Shown here: piece by piece, positions 1 through 7,261 of the stretch | How the letters are laid out: every line of letters starts with the position of its first letter | Numbering within the stretch: the first letter of the stretch is position 1 | DNA from: Sphingomonas koreensis | Lineage (GTDB): Bacteria; Pseudomonadota; Alphaproteobacteria; Sphingomonadales; Sphingomonadaceae | Direction of reading: 5' to 3' | Length of the DNA: 64,000 nt | Assembly: GCA_006438735.1 (NCBI GenBank) | Contig: RCZF01000001.1 | Span: 1,178,001-1,242,000, forward strand | Position numbers and translations under genes: made by a program | Notes under the pieces: generated by a model | Databases searched by the model: none | Seen by the model: the letters and a program-made list of their open reading frames with translations, nothing else | Told to the model about the DNA's origin: nothing

Positions 1-171
1 CGGGCCCGGCGCAGGGCCCACAAAAGCCGAGCAGAAACGAAACCGTCATCTACCCTTGCAACTGTCCTCGGCTACTATCTCGAAGACCATCAGGCAGTTG
101 CCGGCCAGTTCGAGCCGAGCAAACCTGAATCAACGGCGGGTGCAGAGGAGCGCTCCGGTCGCGATGAATGA
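1..171 (+). CDS. 3' end of an unidentified protein (cut by window edge)
   Basis: Frame 1 is open from the first base to a TGA at 169-171, giving 56 residues. The reading has the codon use of a real gene and ends in a hydrophilic tail rich in Glu, Ser and Gly (AGAEERSGRDE). A segment reading TLATVLGYYLEDH precedes it. The start lies outside the window. I do not recognise the family. The piece is shorter than usual ORF cut-offs and could be a chance open frame. Confidence 0.4.
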   Translation, partial: RARRRAHKSRAETKPSSTLATVLGYYLEDHQAVAGQFEPSKPESTAGAEERSGRDE

Positions 172-285
172 CTAACTACGGATCGAAACAACCGCCACTA
201 ACCGATCAATATATGAACTCTAAAGCTAGGATATTCTGAGCGCGCGATCTCATACGTCGCCGAACGCTCAATGTAAGATCTCGAT

Positions 286-732
286 CTACATCGCCTCGAC
301 ATTGTCCAGCACCCGCTGGAGAAGTCCGACGAGCGTGGCGACCTCGCGCTTCGACAGTCCGGCGGTCATCTCGGTATTGCCCTGCCGCAGGACCTGCCGC
401 CCGGCCGGCAACCGCTCGATCGCCGCATCCGTAAGCGAAACCAGGCTAATGCGCCTGTCCCGTGGATCGGGTTCACGATGAACCAGGCCGTCCCGCTCCA
501 TCCGGCCGAGTAGCTGGGCCATGGTCGGCTGCTCGACTTTCGCGAGGCGCGCAAGTTCGGACTGCGAGAGCTGTTCACCGTTTCGCATCATCGACAGCAC
601 CGGCAGTTGCGCTGTAGCGAGTCCGAGCGGGCGCAACCGTGCGTCGCCGACGCGAGTCAGCCCGCGGCCGATCCGGCTGAAATAATGGCCAGGATGTTCA
701 AGCGGGTTCCAGCTGTCATCCTCAATCGCCAT
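286..732 (-). CDS. MarR-family transcriptional regulator
   Basis: This 148-residue protein has the size and layout of a MarR winged-helix dimer. A helix-turn-helix lies around residues 52-80 (LSQSELARLAKVEQPTMAQL), followed by the wing signature DPRDRRISLVSLT, which in MarR proteins contacts DNA. It is transcribed divergently from the FAD-dependent monooxygenase gene at 788. The 55-bp gap between them carries an inverted repeat that overlaps the likely promoters. MarR proteins in this arrangement usually repress the neighbouring enzyme and themselves, and are released by a phenolic or drug-like ligand. The ligand cannot be read from sequence. The ATG at 730-732 is the natural start, because the N-terminal helix of the family begins right after it. 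Confidence 0.88.
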   Translation of the reverse strand: MAIEDDSWNPLEHPGHYFSRIGRGLTRVGDARLRPLGLATAQLPVLSMMRNGEQLSQSELARLAKVEQPTMAQLLGRMERDGLVHREPDPRDRRISLVSLTDAAIERLPAGRQVLRQGNTEMTAGLSKREVATLVGLLQRVLDNVEAM

Positions 733-737
733 TGCAT

Positions 738-766
738 AGCATCCTATGTTATATATATAGGCTCCT
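738..766. promoter_or_regulatory. Probable MarR operator between divergent genes
   Basis: Two 10-bp arms, AGCATCCTAT (738-747) and ATAGGCTCCT (757-766), match as an inverted repeat at 8 of 10 positions around an AT-rich nine-base centre. They lie in the 55-bp gap between the MarR gene and the monooxygenase gene, just upstream of both starts. Size and position suit a MarR dimer. The AT-rich spacer could also hold a -10 box. Binding is inferred. Confidence 0.6.
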
Positions 767-787
767 ATCTAATGGGAGCGACACGTT

Positions 788-1945
788 ATGACAATGATCG
801 AAACTGTGGGCATCGTCGGAGGAGGGCCAGGCGGTTTGCTGCTCGCACGCCTGTTGGAGCGGCGCGGCCTCGCGGTAACAGTCTTCGAGCGTGATTCGGA
901 CCCTGACGAGCGGCCACAGGGGGGCTCACTCGACCTGCACGCCGAGACCGGCCAACGGGCGATGCGGCTGGCCGGCCTCGCAAACGAGTTCGCGGCGGCG
1001 GCACGTCCGGAGGACCAAGGCGATCGTCTCTATGCCCCGGAAGGGACGCTGCTGTTTGATCGCGACGGCGGTGGCGACGATCGTCCCGAAATCGACCGAT
1101 CGGCGCTGCGCCGGATTCTGCTCGGCTCTTTGTCTCCAGGAACCATCCGGTGGGGCGCGAAGGTAGACCCGGTTCGGCGCAACGACGGCAGCGCTGCTAT
1201 TGTTGTCGATGGTAAGCCATGTCGGTTTGACGTGATCGTAGGTGCCGACGGGGCGTGGTCGAAGGTTCGTCCGTTGCTGAGCAGCGCTCAGCCGACATAC
1301 GAAGGCGTGGCTATGCTTGAGATGGGGTTCGACGCCTCGGCGCACCCCAAAGTCGATGCGCTGGTCGGCCACGGCAAGATGTTTGCGGTCGGCGACAATC
1401 GACTGATGATCGGTCAGCGCAACGGGAACTTGCACATCCGCGGTTACGCCGGCTGGCGCATGAGCGAAGAGGACGCCCATCGCTGGGCCGCGATGACGAT
1501 TGCCGAGGCCCGCGAGCATGCCTTGGCGGCGTTTTCGGGGTGGGCGTCAGACCTTACTGACTTGGTCGCTACAGGCGACATAATGGCGGTGCGTCTGCTC
1601 TATGCTCTTCCGATCGGCCTGCGTTGGCCGTCAGTGCCGGGCATGACCATGCTCGGCGACGCCGCCCACCTGATGTCTCCGTTCAGCGGCGAGGGCGTCA
1701 ATCTCGCGCTCGCCGATGCTGCCGATCTGGCGGAAGCGCTGACGTCGAACGGTGGCTGGCCGGCAATAGCAGAAGCAGAAGCGAGGATGGCTGATCGGGC
1801 CGAGGTGGCGGCGCAGGGCGCGGCTGACGGACTCGCTACTGTCTTCACGCCGCACGGACCGGCTCCAGTGCTGCATCACTACCGTGACCGCGTCGCTGCC
1901 GAGCGCGTTCGTGATGGCGGATATCCACCCAGCAATGCGAGATGA
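788..1945 (+). CDS. FAD-dependent monooxygenase (class A flavoprotein hydroxylase, TetX/PHBH type)
   Basis: This 385-residue protein belongs to the single-component class A flavoprotein monooxygenases, which use NAD(P)H and O2 to hydroxylate aromatic or polyketide-like substrates. Three FAD motifs are present: the N-terminal Rossmann GxGxxG (VGGGPGG, residues 9-15), the DG motif (VGADGAWSKVR, near 150), and the GD motif (LGDAAHLMSPFSGEG, near 288-302). The length is close to that of Tet(X) enzymes (about 388), and the order of motifs is the same. That alone does not show tetracycline inactivation, since many enzymes of unknown substrate share this form. It is divergent from the MarR gene, so substrate-induced expression is likely. 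The ATG at 788 has a GGGAG box about nine bases upstream. Confidence 0.85.
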   Translation: MTMIETVGIVGGGPGGLLLARLLERRGLAVTVFERDSDPDERPQGGSLDLHAETGQRAMRLAGLANEFAAAARPEDQGDRLYAPEGTLLFDRDGGGDDRPEIDRSALRRILLGSLSPGTIRWGAKVDPVRRNDGSAAIVVDGKPCRFDVIVGADGAWSKVRPLLSSAQPTYEGVAMLEMGFDASAHPKVDALVGHGKMFAVGDNRLMIGQRNGNLHIRGYAGWRMSEEDAHRWAAMTIAEAREHALAAFSGWASDLTDLVATGDIMAVRLLYALPIGLRWPSVPGMTMLGDAAHLMSPFSGEGVNLALADAADLAEALTSNGGWPAIAEAEARMADRAEVAAQGAADGLATVFTPHGPAPVLHHYRDRVAAERVRDGGYPPSNAR

Positions 1946-2117
1946 ATGAGCGCCCTGAGTTAAAAAGTCGAAACCGTCCACGAGTGACCGCAACTGGGTC
2001 TTAGGCACTACCCGCCCATCCGGAACGAGCGTCTGCTCTGGCAGACAGGCCACCCGAAAGTGGCTTGTCAGCAAACGGCCCACCAGCAGTCAGGCTGTTT
2101 GGCCGCAAGCTGCCGGT

Positions 2118-2421
2118 CTGCGCCGCGCCCCAATGCCAGACATTGGCGCTGATTCCCAATTCGGGCGTTGAGCCCTATATCGTGGAATATCTAAAGACGC
2201 CGCCGGCGCGCGCTGGTCCTCGAGATGATCGCGCAGGCCGGAATGACCCCCGCAGCTTTCTGCGCGAGAAGGCTCTTCTTATAGCGAACTCGGCATCGAC
2301 GACGAGAAGCTCTCTGATGAGGTGTGGTTGACGCGATGATGGAGCATCCGATTCTCATCAACCGCCCGTTGGCGCCTATGCTGCTCAAAATCGACTTTGG
2401 CGCGCTGGGTTGATGCTGCAA
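2118..2421 (+). pseudogene. arsC: Decayed arsenate reductase (arsC) pseudogene
   Basis: Pieces of a glutaredoxin-type ArsC can be read in order in different frames. QTLALIPNSGVEPYIVEYL plus KTPPARA covers the region after the catalytic Cys, then come LVLEMIAQAGMTPAAF, FLREKA, LGIDDEKLSDE, and finally VDAMMEHPILINRP. The order and spacing match ArsC proteins, but at least three frameshifts separate the pieces. The CGTSR-type active-site segment is garbled, and the conserved VVTPxGxRL segment after HPILINRP is lost. No product is expected. The flanking DNA (1946-2117 and 2422-2574) has no convincing gene. The decay fits the insertion-sequence relic just downstream. Confidence 0.75.
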
Positions 2422-2574
2422 ATCAGCGAGCCTTACTGTTGGTTGATAGGTGCTCAGGTCAGCGTTTTTCTCCATCGCCTAGGATGTCATATGCTCGCTA
2501 GCCGCTTGATGGATCAATTCGCACGACCTCCCTGGCTTGCAGACGCATCAAACGAACCGTGGGGACCAACCTTT

Positions 2575-3436
2575 TTAAGTGCCGCCAGACAGGAGAGCCC
2601 GAACGCTTTGGCCAATGGCGATCGCGCTAATAGTTTCCAACGCTAATGCCGAGCTCCTGGCAAGCTTTCTATCGCTAAAGCAATTGGCCCAAGTGGGCCG
2701 GCAAGATCGCCAAGCGAGGGTGCCACAACGTATGGCCTCCGGTCGGGCAAAGAAATATAGTCTGCCAGACTTTCGATCAACGGTGCTGAAGTGGCCCCCG
2801 GCTTCCATCCGGCGGGAACCAGAGACCGACCATTGTCGTCGCGCATGAACGCAGGTGAAGCAACGGGCTGGGTTAACCCAGCCCGTTGCTTCACCTGCGG
2901 CGGCGAACGCCGCCGGGGTAGCGTATCCGAGCGAGGAGTGCGGCCGCTCGGTGTTGTAATCATCGACCCAGCGCGCGAGGATCGAGCGGGCCTGACCGAT
3001 CGTGAAGAACAGCGTCTCGTTGAGCAGCTCGTCACGCATCCGGCCATCCAAGCTCTCGACGAACCCATTCTGGGTCGGCTTGCCAGGCGCGATGTAATGC
3101 CACTCGACACCGGCGTCGCCGGTCCAGGCAAGCGCGGCGTTCGAGGTCAGTTCGGTACCGCTATCGCTGACGATCATCCTCGGTGCACCGCGCTCGGCGA
3201 TCAGATCGGCCAACTCGCGAACGACACGCCGACCCGAGATCGAGGTATCGACGACTGCCCGAAGACACTCTCGGGTGACATCATCGATGATGTTGAGCAC
3301 GCGGAAGCGACGTCCGGTGACGAGCTGATCATGGACGAAGTCCAGACTCCAGCGCTGGTTGGGAAGCGCCAACACCTGCCTCGGCCTCCTTCAGGATGCC
3401 GATGATCTGTTCTTCCGAAAACTGCTTCTGTTTCAT
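2575..3436 (-). pseudogene. Fused OrfA/OrfB transposase remnant (IS3 family)
   Basis: From the ATG at 3436 the reading is [20 protein letters not shown], the helix-turn-helix start of an IS3-family OrfA. It then meets PNQRWSLDF of OrfB in another frame. The OrfB part, open from a GTG at 3375, keeps much of the rve/DDE integrase core: [17 protein letters not shown], and a final E region [18 protein letters not shown] followed by [12 protein letters not shown]. After AAFAA the frame runs through the 50-bp palindrome and continues for about 90 residues without transposase similarity, ending at 2575. The OrfA C-terminus, the OrfB N-terminus and the first DDE aspartate context are altered or missing. 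The remnant is therefore taken as inactive. Confidence 0.78.
2850..2899. repeat. 50-bp perfect palindrome
   Basis: The 25 bases from 2850 to 2874 are the exact reverse complement of 2875-2899, with centre GTTAAC and no spacer. The arms read GCAGGTGAAG and CAACGGGCTGGG in succession. The palindrome lies exactly where recognisable transposase homology of the IS3-family relic stops on the minus strand. It could form a cruciform or a very stable RNA hairpin. It may be a fold-back junction formed during the rearrangement that truncated the element. Confidence 0.9.
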
Positions 3437-3500
3437 CTGCCCGTCCCTTTGTCAGTTCGGACTCTAGCTCCAACTGGAGGAAAAACCGGGGGTCACGTCA
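2900..3500 (-). mobile_element. Internally deleted IS3-family (IS407-like) insertion sequence
   Basis: The element reads on the minus strand. Its left terminus is near 3500, with an end beginning TGACGTGACCCCCGG, similar to the TGACCTGACCCCC ends of the IS407 group. A leader and an orfA start at 3436 follow. Only about 21 orfA codons remain before the sequence jumps to the DDE half of orfB. A full element of this group is about 1.2 kb, so roughly 600 bp are missing inside. The right end is not recognisable and seems replaced by the palindrome at 2850-2899. No target duplication could be identified, so mobility is unlikely. Confidence 0.75.
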
Positions 3501-3711
3501 AGGGATCCCCTCCTGCCTGTCAGGTTATAGTCGAAAGAATGAGCGAAGCTGCCGTTCGGTAGGGTCAACGCGTAGGTCGGTTGGCACCGCTAACATTGTC
3601 ATTCACGGCTTAGACCAGCTTCATACGTTGCTGATTGGTATCGTCCTCGCCGGTTAATTCGAGCCGGATCGGCCTGGCGTGATCGCCGCCTTCGTGACGT
3701 GCGTTGCCCGT

Positions 3712-4629
3712 TCAAATGTTCGGAGCCGGGGGTCCCAACGGGCACTCGTCCCAATAGGGCGGATCGCCGAAGCTGGCCTTCAGATGATCGACGAGCGCCC
3801 TGAGTCGGGCCGGCGGATCGGGTCGGAACGCGGCGGTGATCGGCGTAATGTCGGGTTCCAGTCGGAGGTTCAGAACCCTTAACGTCCCCGCCCTAACCGC
3901 CTCGTAGCTGTGGAAGGTCGGCAGCCAGGCGATACCCAGCCCGGCGATCGCCGCCTCCCTCATGGCAAAACATGACGTGACGCGCAGCCGCGGCACCACG
4001 CGAGCGACGACCCGCTCAATCTCGGCTTTGAAGGTCCAATCGTCGGGGCCGCGGTCCATATAATGAATCGCCTTATGTCGCTCGAGATTCTCGACGTTGC
4101 GAGGAGTCCCAAACTGATCGAGATAATTTGGTGCGGCCACGAGGGTTCGGCGGCTGATTGTAAGCTGTTCCGTTGCAAGCTTCGGCAGGCTGTCCGGAGC
4201 AATCCGAACGACCATGTCGAAGCCTTGGCTGAGATCGCTGATCCGATCATCAAAGTCGGCGGTCACCTCGACGTCCGGATGGCGGCCCATGAATTCGTAG
4301 AGGGCCGGGCCGAGATGGAGATCGCCGAACGCTCTTGGCACGGCGATGCGCAGGGGGCCCGCGATCTCGCCGCGCCGCCGGGCCAGATGCTCTCGCGCCT
4401 CGGTCGCTTCGGCGACGATCCGCCGGGCACGCTCGAGCAGCGCAATGCCGTCGTCGGTCAGCGTTAGCTGTCGGCTGTTGCGGTTGAGCAGAACGGAACC
4501 AAGTGCATGTTCCAGCTCGGTGAGCCGCTCGCTGATCGTGGATTTCGACAACCGAAGTTGTCGCGCGGCCTCGTTGATCGATCCGCAATCGGCAACCATG
4601 ACGAACGCTACGATTCCGTCCAGCTTCAT
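3712..4629 (-). CDS. LysR-family transcriptional regulator
   Basis: This 305-residue protein has a winged HTH at residues 1-60 (MKLDGIVAFVMVADCGSINE, then KSTISERLTELE) and a type 2 periplasmic-binding effector domain after about residue 90. Family length is about 300. The frame is open further upstream, but the ATG at 4627-4629 is chosen. The HTH begins there, and a CCGGAG box lies about ten bases before it. It is divergent from the secreted hydrolase-cupin gene starting at 4765, which it probably controls from the 135-bp intergenic region. It belongs to the CrgA/AaeR-like group that often sits beside oxidoreductase or hydrolase genes. The effector is unknown. Confidence 0.88.
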   Translation of the reverse strand: MKLDGIVAFVMVADCGSINEAARQLRLSKSTISERLTELEHALGSVLLNRNSRQLTLTDDGIALLERARRIVAEATEAREHLARRRGEIAGPLRIAVPRAFGDLHLGPALYEFMGRHPDVEVTADFDDRISDLSQGFDMVVRIAPDSLPKLATEQLTISRRTLVAAPNYLDQFGTPRNVENLERHKAIHYMDRGPDDWTFKAEIERVVARVVPRLRVTSCFAMREAAIAGLGIAWLPTFHSYEAVRAGTLRVLNLRLEPDITPITAAFRPDPPARLRALVDHLKASFGDPPYWDECPLGPPAPNI

Positions 4630-4764
4630 CGTTCGCAATCTCCGGAACGTCGGTTCGGAATTTCCGGCCTGTCCAGCCGTTATGTTCCCGATCATAAAGT
4701 CATGCGGGGACGATTGCCAAGCGGCGGCGCTGCGCATTCGCTGTCAGACCATCGCATGGGGGCA

Positions 4765-6123
4765 ATGATGAAAACACTCAGAACTTTCGCAACCTTCGCG
4801 ATCGCTACGCTAATTGCTGCACCCGGTCCGATTTACGGGTTTGCACCTTCGAGCGCTCTAATTTTTCCCCCGTCTTTTCAGATCCGTGACATTCCGGCGA
4901 ACGGCACCACGATCCATGTCCGCATCGGCGGCAGTGGCCCCGCGGTGGTCCTCATTCATGGTTATGCTGACACCGGCGACATGTGGGTGCCGCTCGCTAC
5001 GGACCTGATACGCGATCACACCGTGATCGTCGTCGATTTGCGCGGTATGGGCCTTTCGGCAGTCGCCACCGAGGGTTACACGAAAAAGAACGAAGCCGAA
5101 GACATCGCCGGCGTAATGGACGCGCTGCAGGTGACGACGGCAGACATCATTGGCCACGATATCGGCGACATGGTCGCGTTCGCCTTTGCCGAAGCGCACC
5201 CCGATCGCACGACGCGACTCGTCGAGATTGATGCGCCCGTTCCCGGTGTGGGACCCTGGGACGAGCTGTTGAAAAACCCCATCCTTTGGCATTTTCGCTT
5301 TGGCGGACCCGACATGGAGCGGCTCGTCGCAGGCCGCGAGCGGATCTATCTCGACCGATTCTGGAACGACTTCTCAGCCAATCCTGCGCACTTTCCCGAG
5401 GCGGACCGCCGCCACTATGCCGAGCTCTACGCGCGACCCGGCCGTATGCACGCCGGCTTCCTCCAGTTTGCCGCGTTCGACCAAGACGCAATCGACAACC
5501 GTGCTTCGGTCGCGCGCGGGCGCCTGCAGATGCCGGTCCTCGCAATCGGCGGAGATCATTCGTTTGGCACGGCCATGGCGTTCATTATGCGCTTCGCCGC
5601 CGACGACGTGCATCAGGTAGTCATTCCCAACTCGGGTCACTGGCTGATGGAGGAGCAACCTCAAGCGACAGTCGCCGCCATCCGAGCGTTTCTCGACGGT
5701 ACCGGTCCGCTGCCGTCGAAGCGCCTGAGCGCGGCGGAGGTGGACGCACTGGCCCGGGGCAAAGGCGGTGCCGGCACTTCGCAATTAGGTGGCGTGGAGA
5801 CCACCGTCCTGTCCGGCAATCCCGACGCGCCCGGCCCTTACTCCTTCGAAATTCGCGTGCCCCCGCATACCCGCATCGCGGCGCATACCCACCGGGACAA
5901 TCGCACAGCAATCGTCGTGTCGGGCGACTGGAACTTCGGCTACGGCGGAACGGCAACTGATGCCGCGACGACACGGCTCGGACCAGGCGCCTTCTACACC
6001 GAGCCGGCTGATGTGGCGCACTTCGCCTTCACCGGCGACAAGCCGGCCGTCGTTTATATCTCCGGCCAAGGCCCGACTGATACCCGATACGTCAGCGCCG
6101 CCGACGCACCCGCTCGCAAATAG
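4765..6123 (+). CDS. Secreted alpha/beta hydrolase fused to a C-terminal cupin domain
   Basis: This 452-residue protein begins with a hydrophobic signal peptide (about residues 1-28, ending near YGFA). An alpha/beta hydrolase domain follows to about residue 315. It has the oxyanion strand motif HGYADTGDMW (65-74) and a nucleophile elbow GHDIG (130-134) with Asp132 instead of Ser, the type found in epoxide hydrolases and haloalkane dehalogenases. Candidate acid and base residues are Asp264 and His292 (NSGHW). Residues 335-445 form a cupin with metal-type histidines in HTHRD (374-378) and ADVAHF (His419). The start at 4765 (ATGATG) places the signal peptide at the N-terminus, although the frame is open from 4507. 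It is divergent from a LysR gene and nine bases ahead of a broken isochorismatase gene. The substrate is unknown. Confidence 0.8.
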   Translation: MMKTLRTFATFAIATLIAAPGPIYGFAPSSALIFPPSFQIRDIPANGTTIHVRIGGSGPAVVLIHGYADTGDMWVPLATDLIRDHTVIVVDLRGMGLSAVATEGYTKKNEAEDIAGVMDALQVTTADIIGHDIGDMVAFAFAEAHPDRTTRLVEIDAPVPGVGPWDELLKNPILWHFRFGGPDMERLVAGRERIYLDRFWNDFSANPAHFPEADRRHYAELYARPGRMHAGFLQFAAFDQDAIDNRASVARGRLQMPVLAIGGDHSFGTAMAFIMRFAADDVHQVVIPNSGHWLMEEQPQATVAAIRAFLDGTGPLPSKRLSAAEVDALARGKGGAGTSQLGGVETTVLSGNPDAPGPYSFEIRVPPHTRIAAHTHRDNRTAIVVSGDWNFGYGGTATDAATTRLGPGAFYTEPADVAHFAFTGDKPAVVYISGQGPTDTRYVSAADAPARK

Positions 6124-6132
6124 GAGGACAGC

Positions 6133-6426
6133 ATGGTGTCGTATGCCAAGCCGAGCGACGGCTTCGGCGCCCCCTGCTCACACCCGGGAATGCCGCGGTC
6201 GTGATCATCGACTTCCAGCCCGTCCACGTCTCATCAATTGCATCGCGCCCAAATCGCGGATCGGTCGCCAACATCACCGCGCTCGGCCGGATCCCGAAGC
6301 TGTACGCTGTGCTTGCCATCCTCTCGACGGTAAACGTGCCGACAGCTACCAACCAGCCGACCATCAACCAGATTTCTAAATTGCTGACCGACGTCGAACC
6401 GATCGACCGCCTGTCGCGACGTTCAC
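6133..6426 (+). pseudogene. Broken isochorismatase-family hydrolase gene
   Basis: A good ribosome site (TAGGAGGACAGC) precedes an ATG at 6133 reading MVSYAKPSDGFGAP. The frame then ends early. After one shift the sequence resumes with NAAVVIIDFQPVHVSSIAS, the first strand and catalytic Asp region of cysteine hydrolases of the nicotinamidase/isochorismatase superfamily. Next come VANITALGRI, LYAVLAILSTVNV, NQPTINQISKLLTDVEPIDR. After about 6426 the similarity stops, and the catalytic Cys half is absent. The gene was probably the second member of an operon with the hydrolase-cupin gene nine bases upstream. Confidence 0.72.
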
Positions 6427-6538
6427 GCGCGTCTCGACAATGCCGTAGCCGACGTCGAGGAGGACGCATCAGTGTCAGCCCCTTCGGCGCATTTGCCTGC
6501 CGGTTGACCCGCGCCGTGCATCATGGCTTGAGTGACTT

Positions 6539-6895
6539 ATGGCAAAGTCGGCGACAGACATCATCCAGGGCGTGATCAATGCAGCGGTGGTCGATGCGAT
6601 CGTCGCGCTAAAGGGTGCGTCGCAAGGGCTGCCCAACGCGCTCATGCGCGATCTGGCGTCGATTCATTCCAACACAGCGTTCAGCGACTTGCCGCCCGCA
6701 GTTCAAACAGTGGTTGCCGCGAGCGTAAGAAACGCTTTTTCGCAGCTGCAGAAGGATGGCTATGTCGTTGCAGAGGCAAAGAGCGTGCTGCCATCGGCGC
6801 CGCGCCCTGTCGCCAACCGTAGCGACCGAGCGCCGCGCCGCGGACCACCCCAGCCCGGCGCCCAGCCGCCAGCCCCGCGCGGCCGGAAACGCTAA
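6539..6895 (+). CDS. Small hypothetical protein with a Pro/Arg-rich tail
   Basis: This 118-residue protein of unknown family starts at the ATG at 6539. Residues 1-85 are predicted helical (ATDIIQGVINAAVVDAIVAL; NAFSQLQKDGYVVAEAK) without an export signal. Residues 86-118 are basic, low-complexity and proline-rich (PRRGPPQPGAQPP, PRGRKR), resembling a nucleic-acid-binding or disordered tail. Codon use fits the surroundings. The ribosome site is weak. It stands alone between the isochorismatase relic and a minus-strand transporter gene. Confidence 0.5.
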   Translation: MAKSATDIIQGVINAAVVDAIVALKGASQGLPNALMRDLASIHSNTAFSDLPPAVQTVVAASVRNAFSQLQKDGYVVAEAKSVLPSAPRPVANRSDRAPRRGPPQPGAQPPAPRGRKR

Positions 6896-7261
6896 AAAAA
6901 CAATCTGGGAGTGCGCTGCGGCCGGCGCCGCTAACAATAGTCCACGTGTCGAGGCGAGATCAGGGCGATGTTGATCAGCATGAGGCCGTGTCACTCCCTT
7001 GGATGAAAGCGGCAATGTTCGGCTCGACTTCCGCCCACGACTCATCCCACTGGTCAAAAGCGATAAAGGCTGCGGTTCGCTCAATAATAACGTCTGGGAG
7101 CGACTGTGAGGGTGCCCAAACCATCGGCTTGCAATGCTGCCGCAATCGCACCAATCATGCACAAAGCGCGTGAACGCTTAGCGCCCAGCCGTAAGCCAGT
7201 AAGCCCAACGATCATTCGGCGTCGCGGTAACGGAGAGCGGGCCGCCCCCACCTCAAGGAGC
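6896..7261. other. Intergenic stretch, no certain gene
   Basis: This gap of about 365 bases holds no convincing gene. On the minus strand, 6975-7124 encodes a possible 49-residue peptide starting MVWAPSQSLPDVIIERTAAF and rich in Trp and acidic residues (DQWDESWAEVEP). It looks more coding-like than its surroundings but has no clear ribosome site and may be a gene fragment. No terminator or RNA motif was recognised. Confidence 0.35.

Noticed and set aside
1631..2083. Minus-strand ORF with segment VACLPEQTLVPDGRVVPK
   Set aside because: Most of it overlaps the monooxygenase gene. The part beyond 1945 looks protein-like, but it is too short to assign and has no start signal.
6608..7162. 184-codon minus-strand ORF opposite the small hypothetical gene
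   Set aside because: Arg/Ser-rich translation with no motif. The plus-strand frame at 6539 has better composition.
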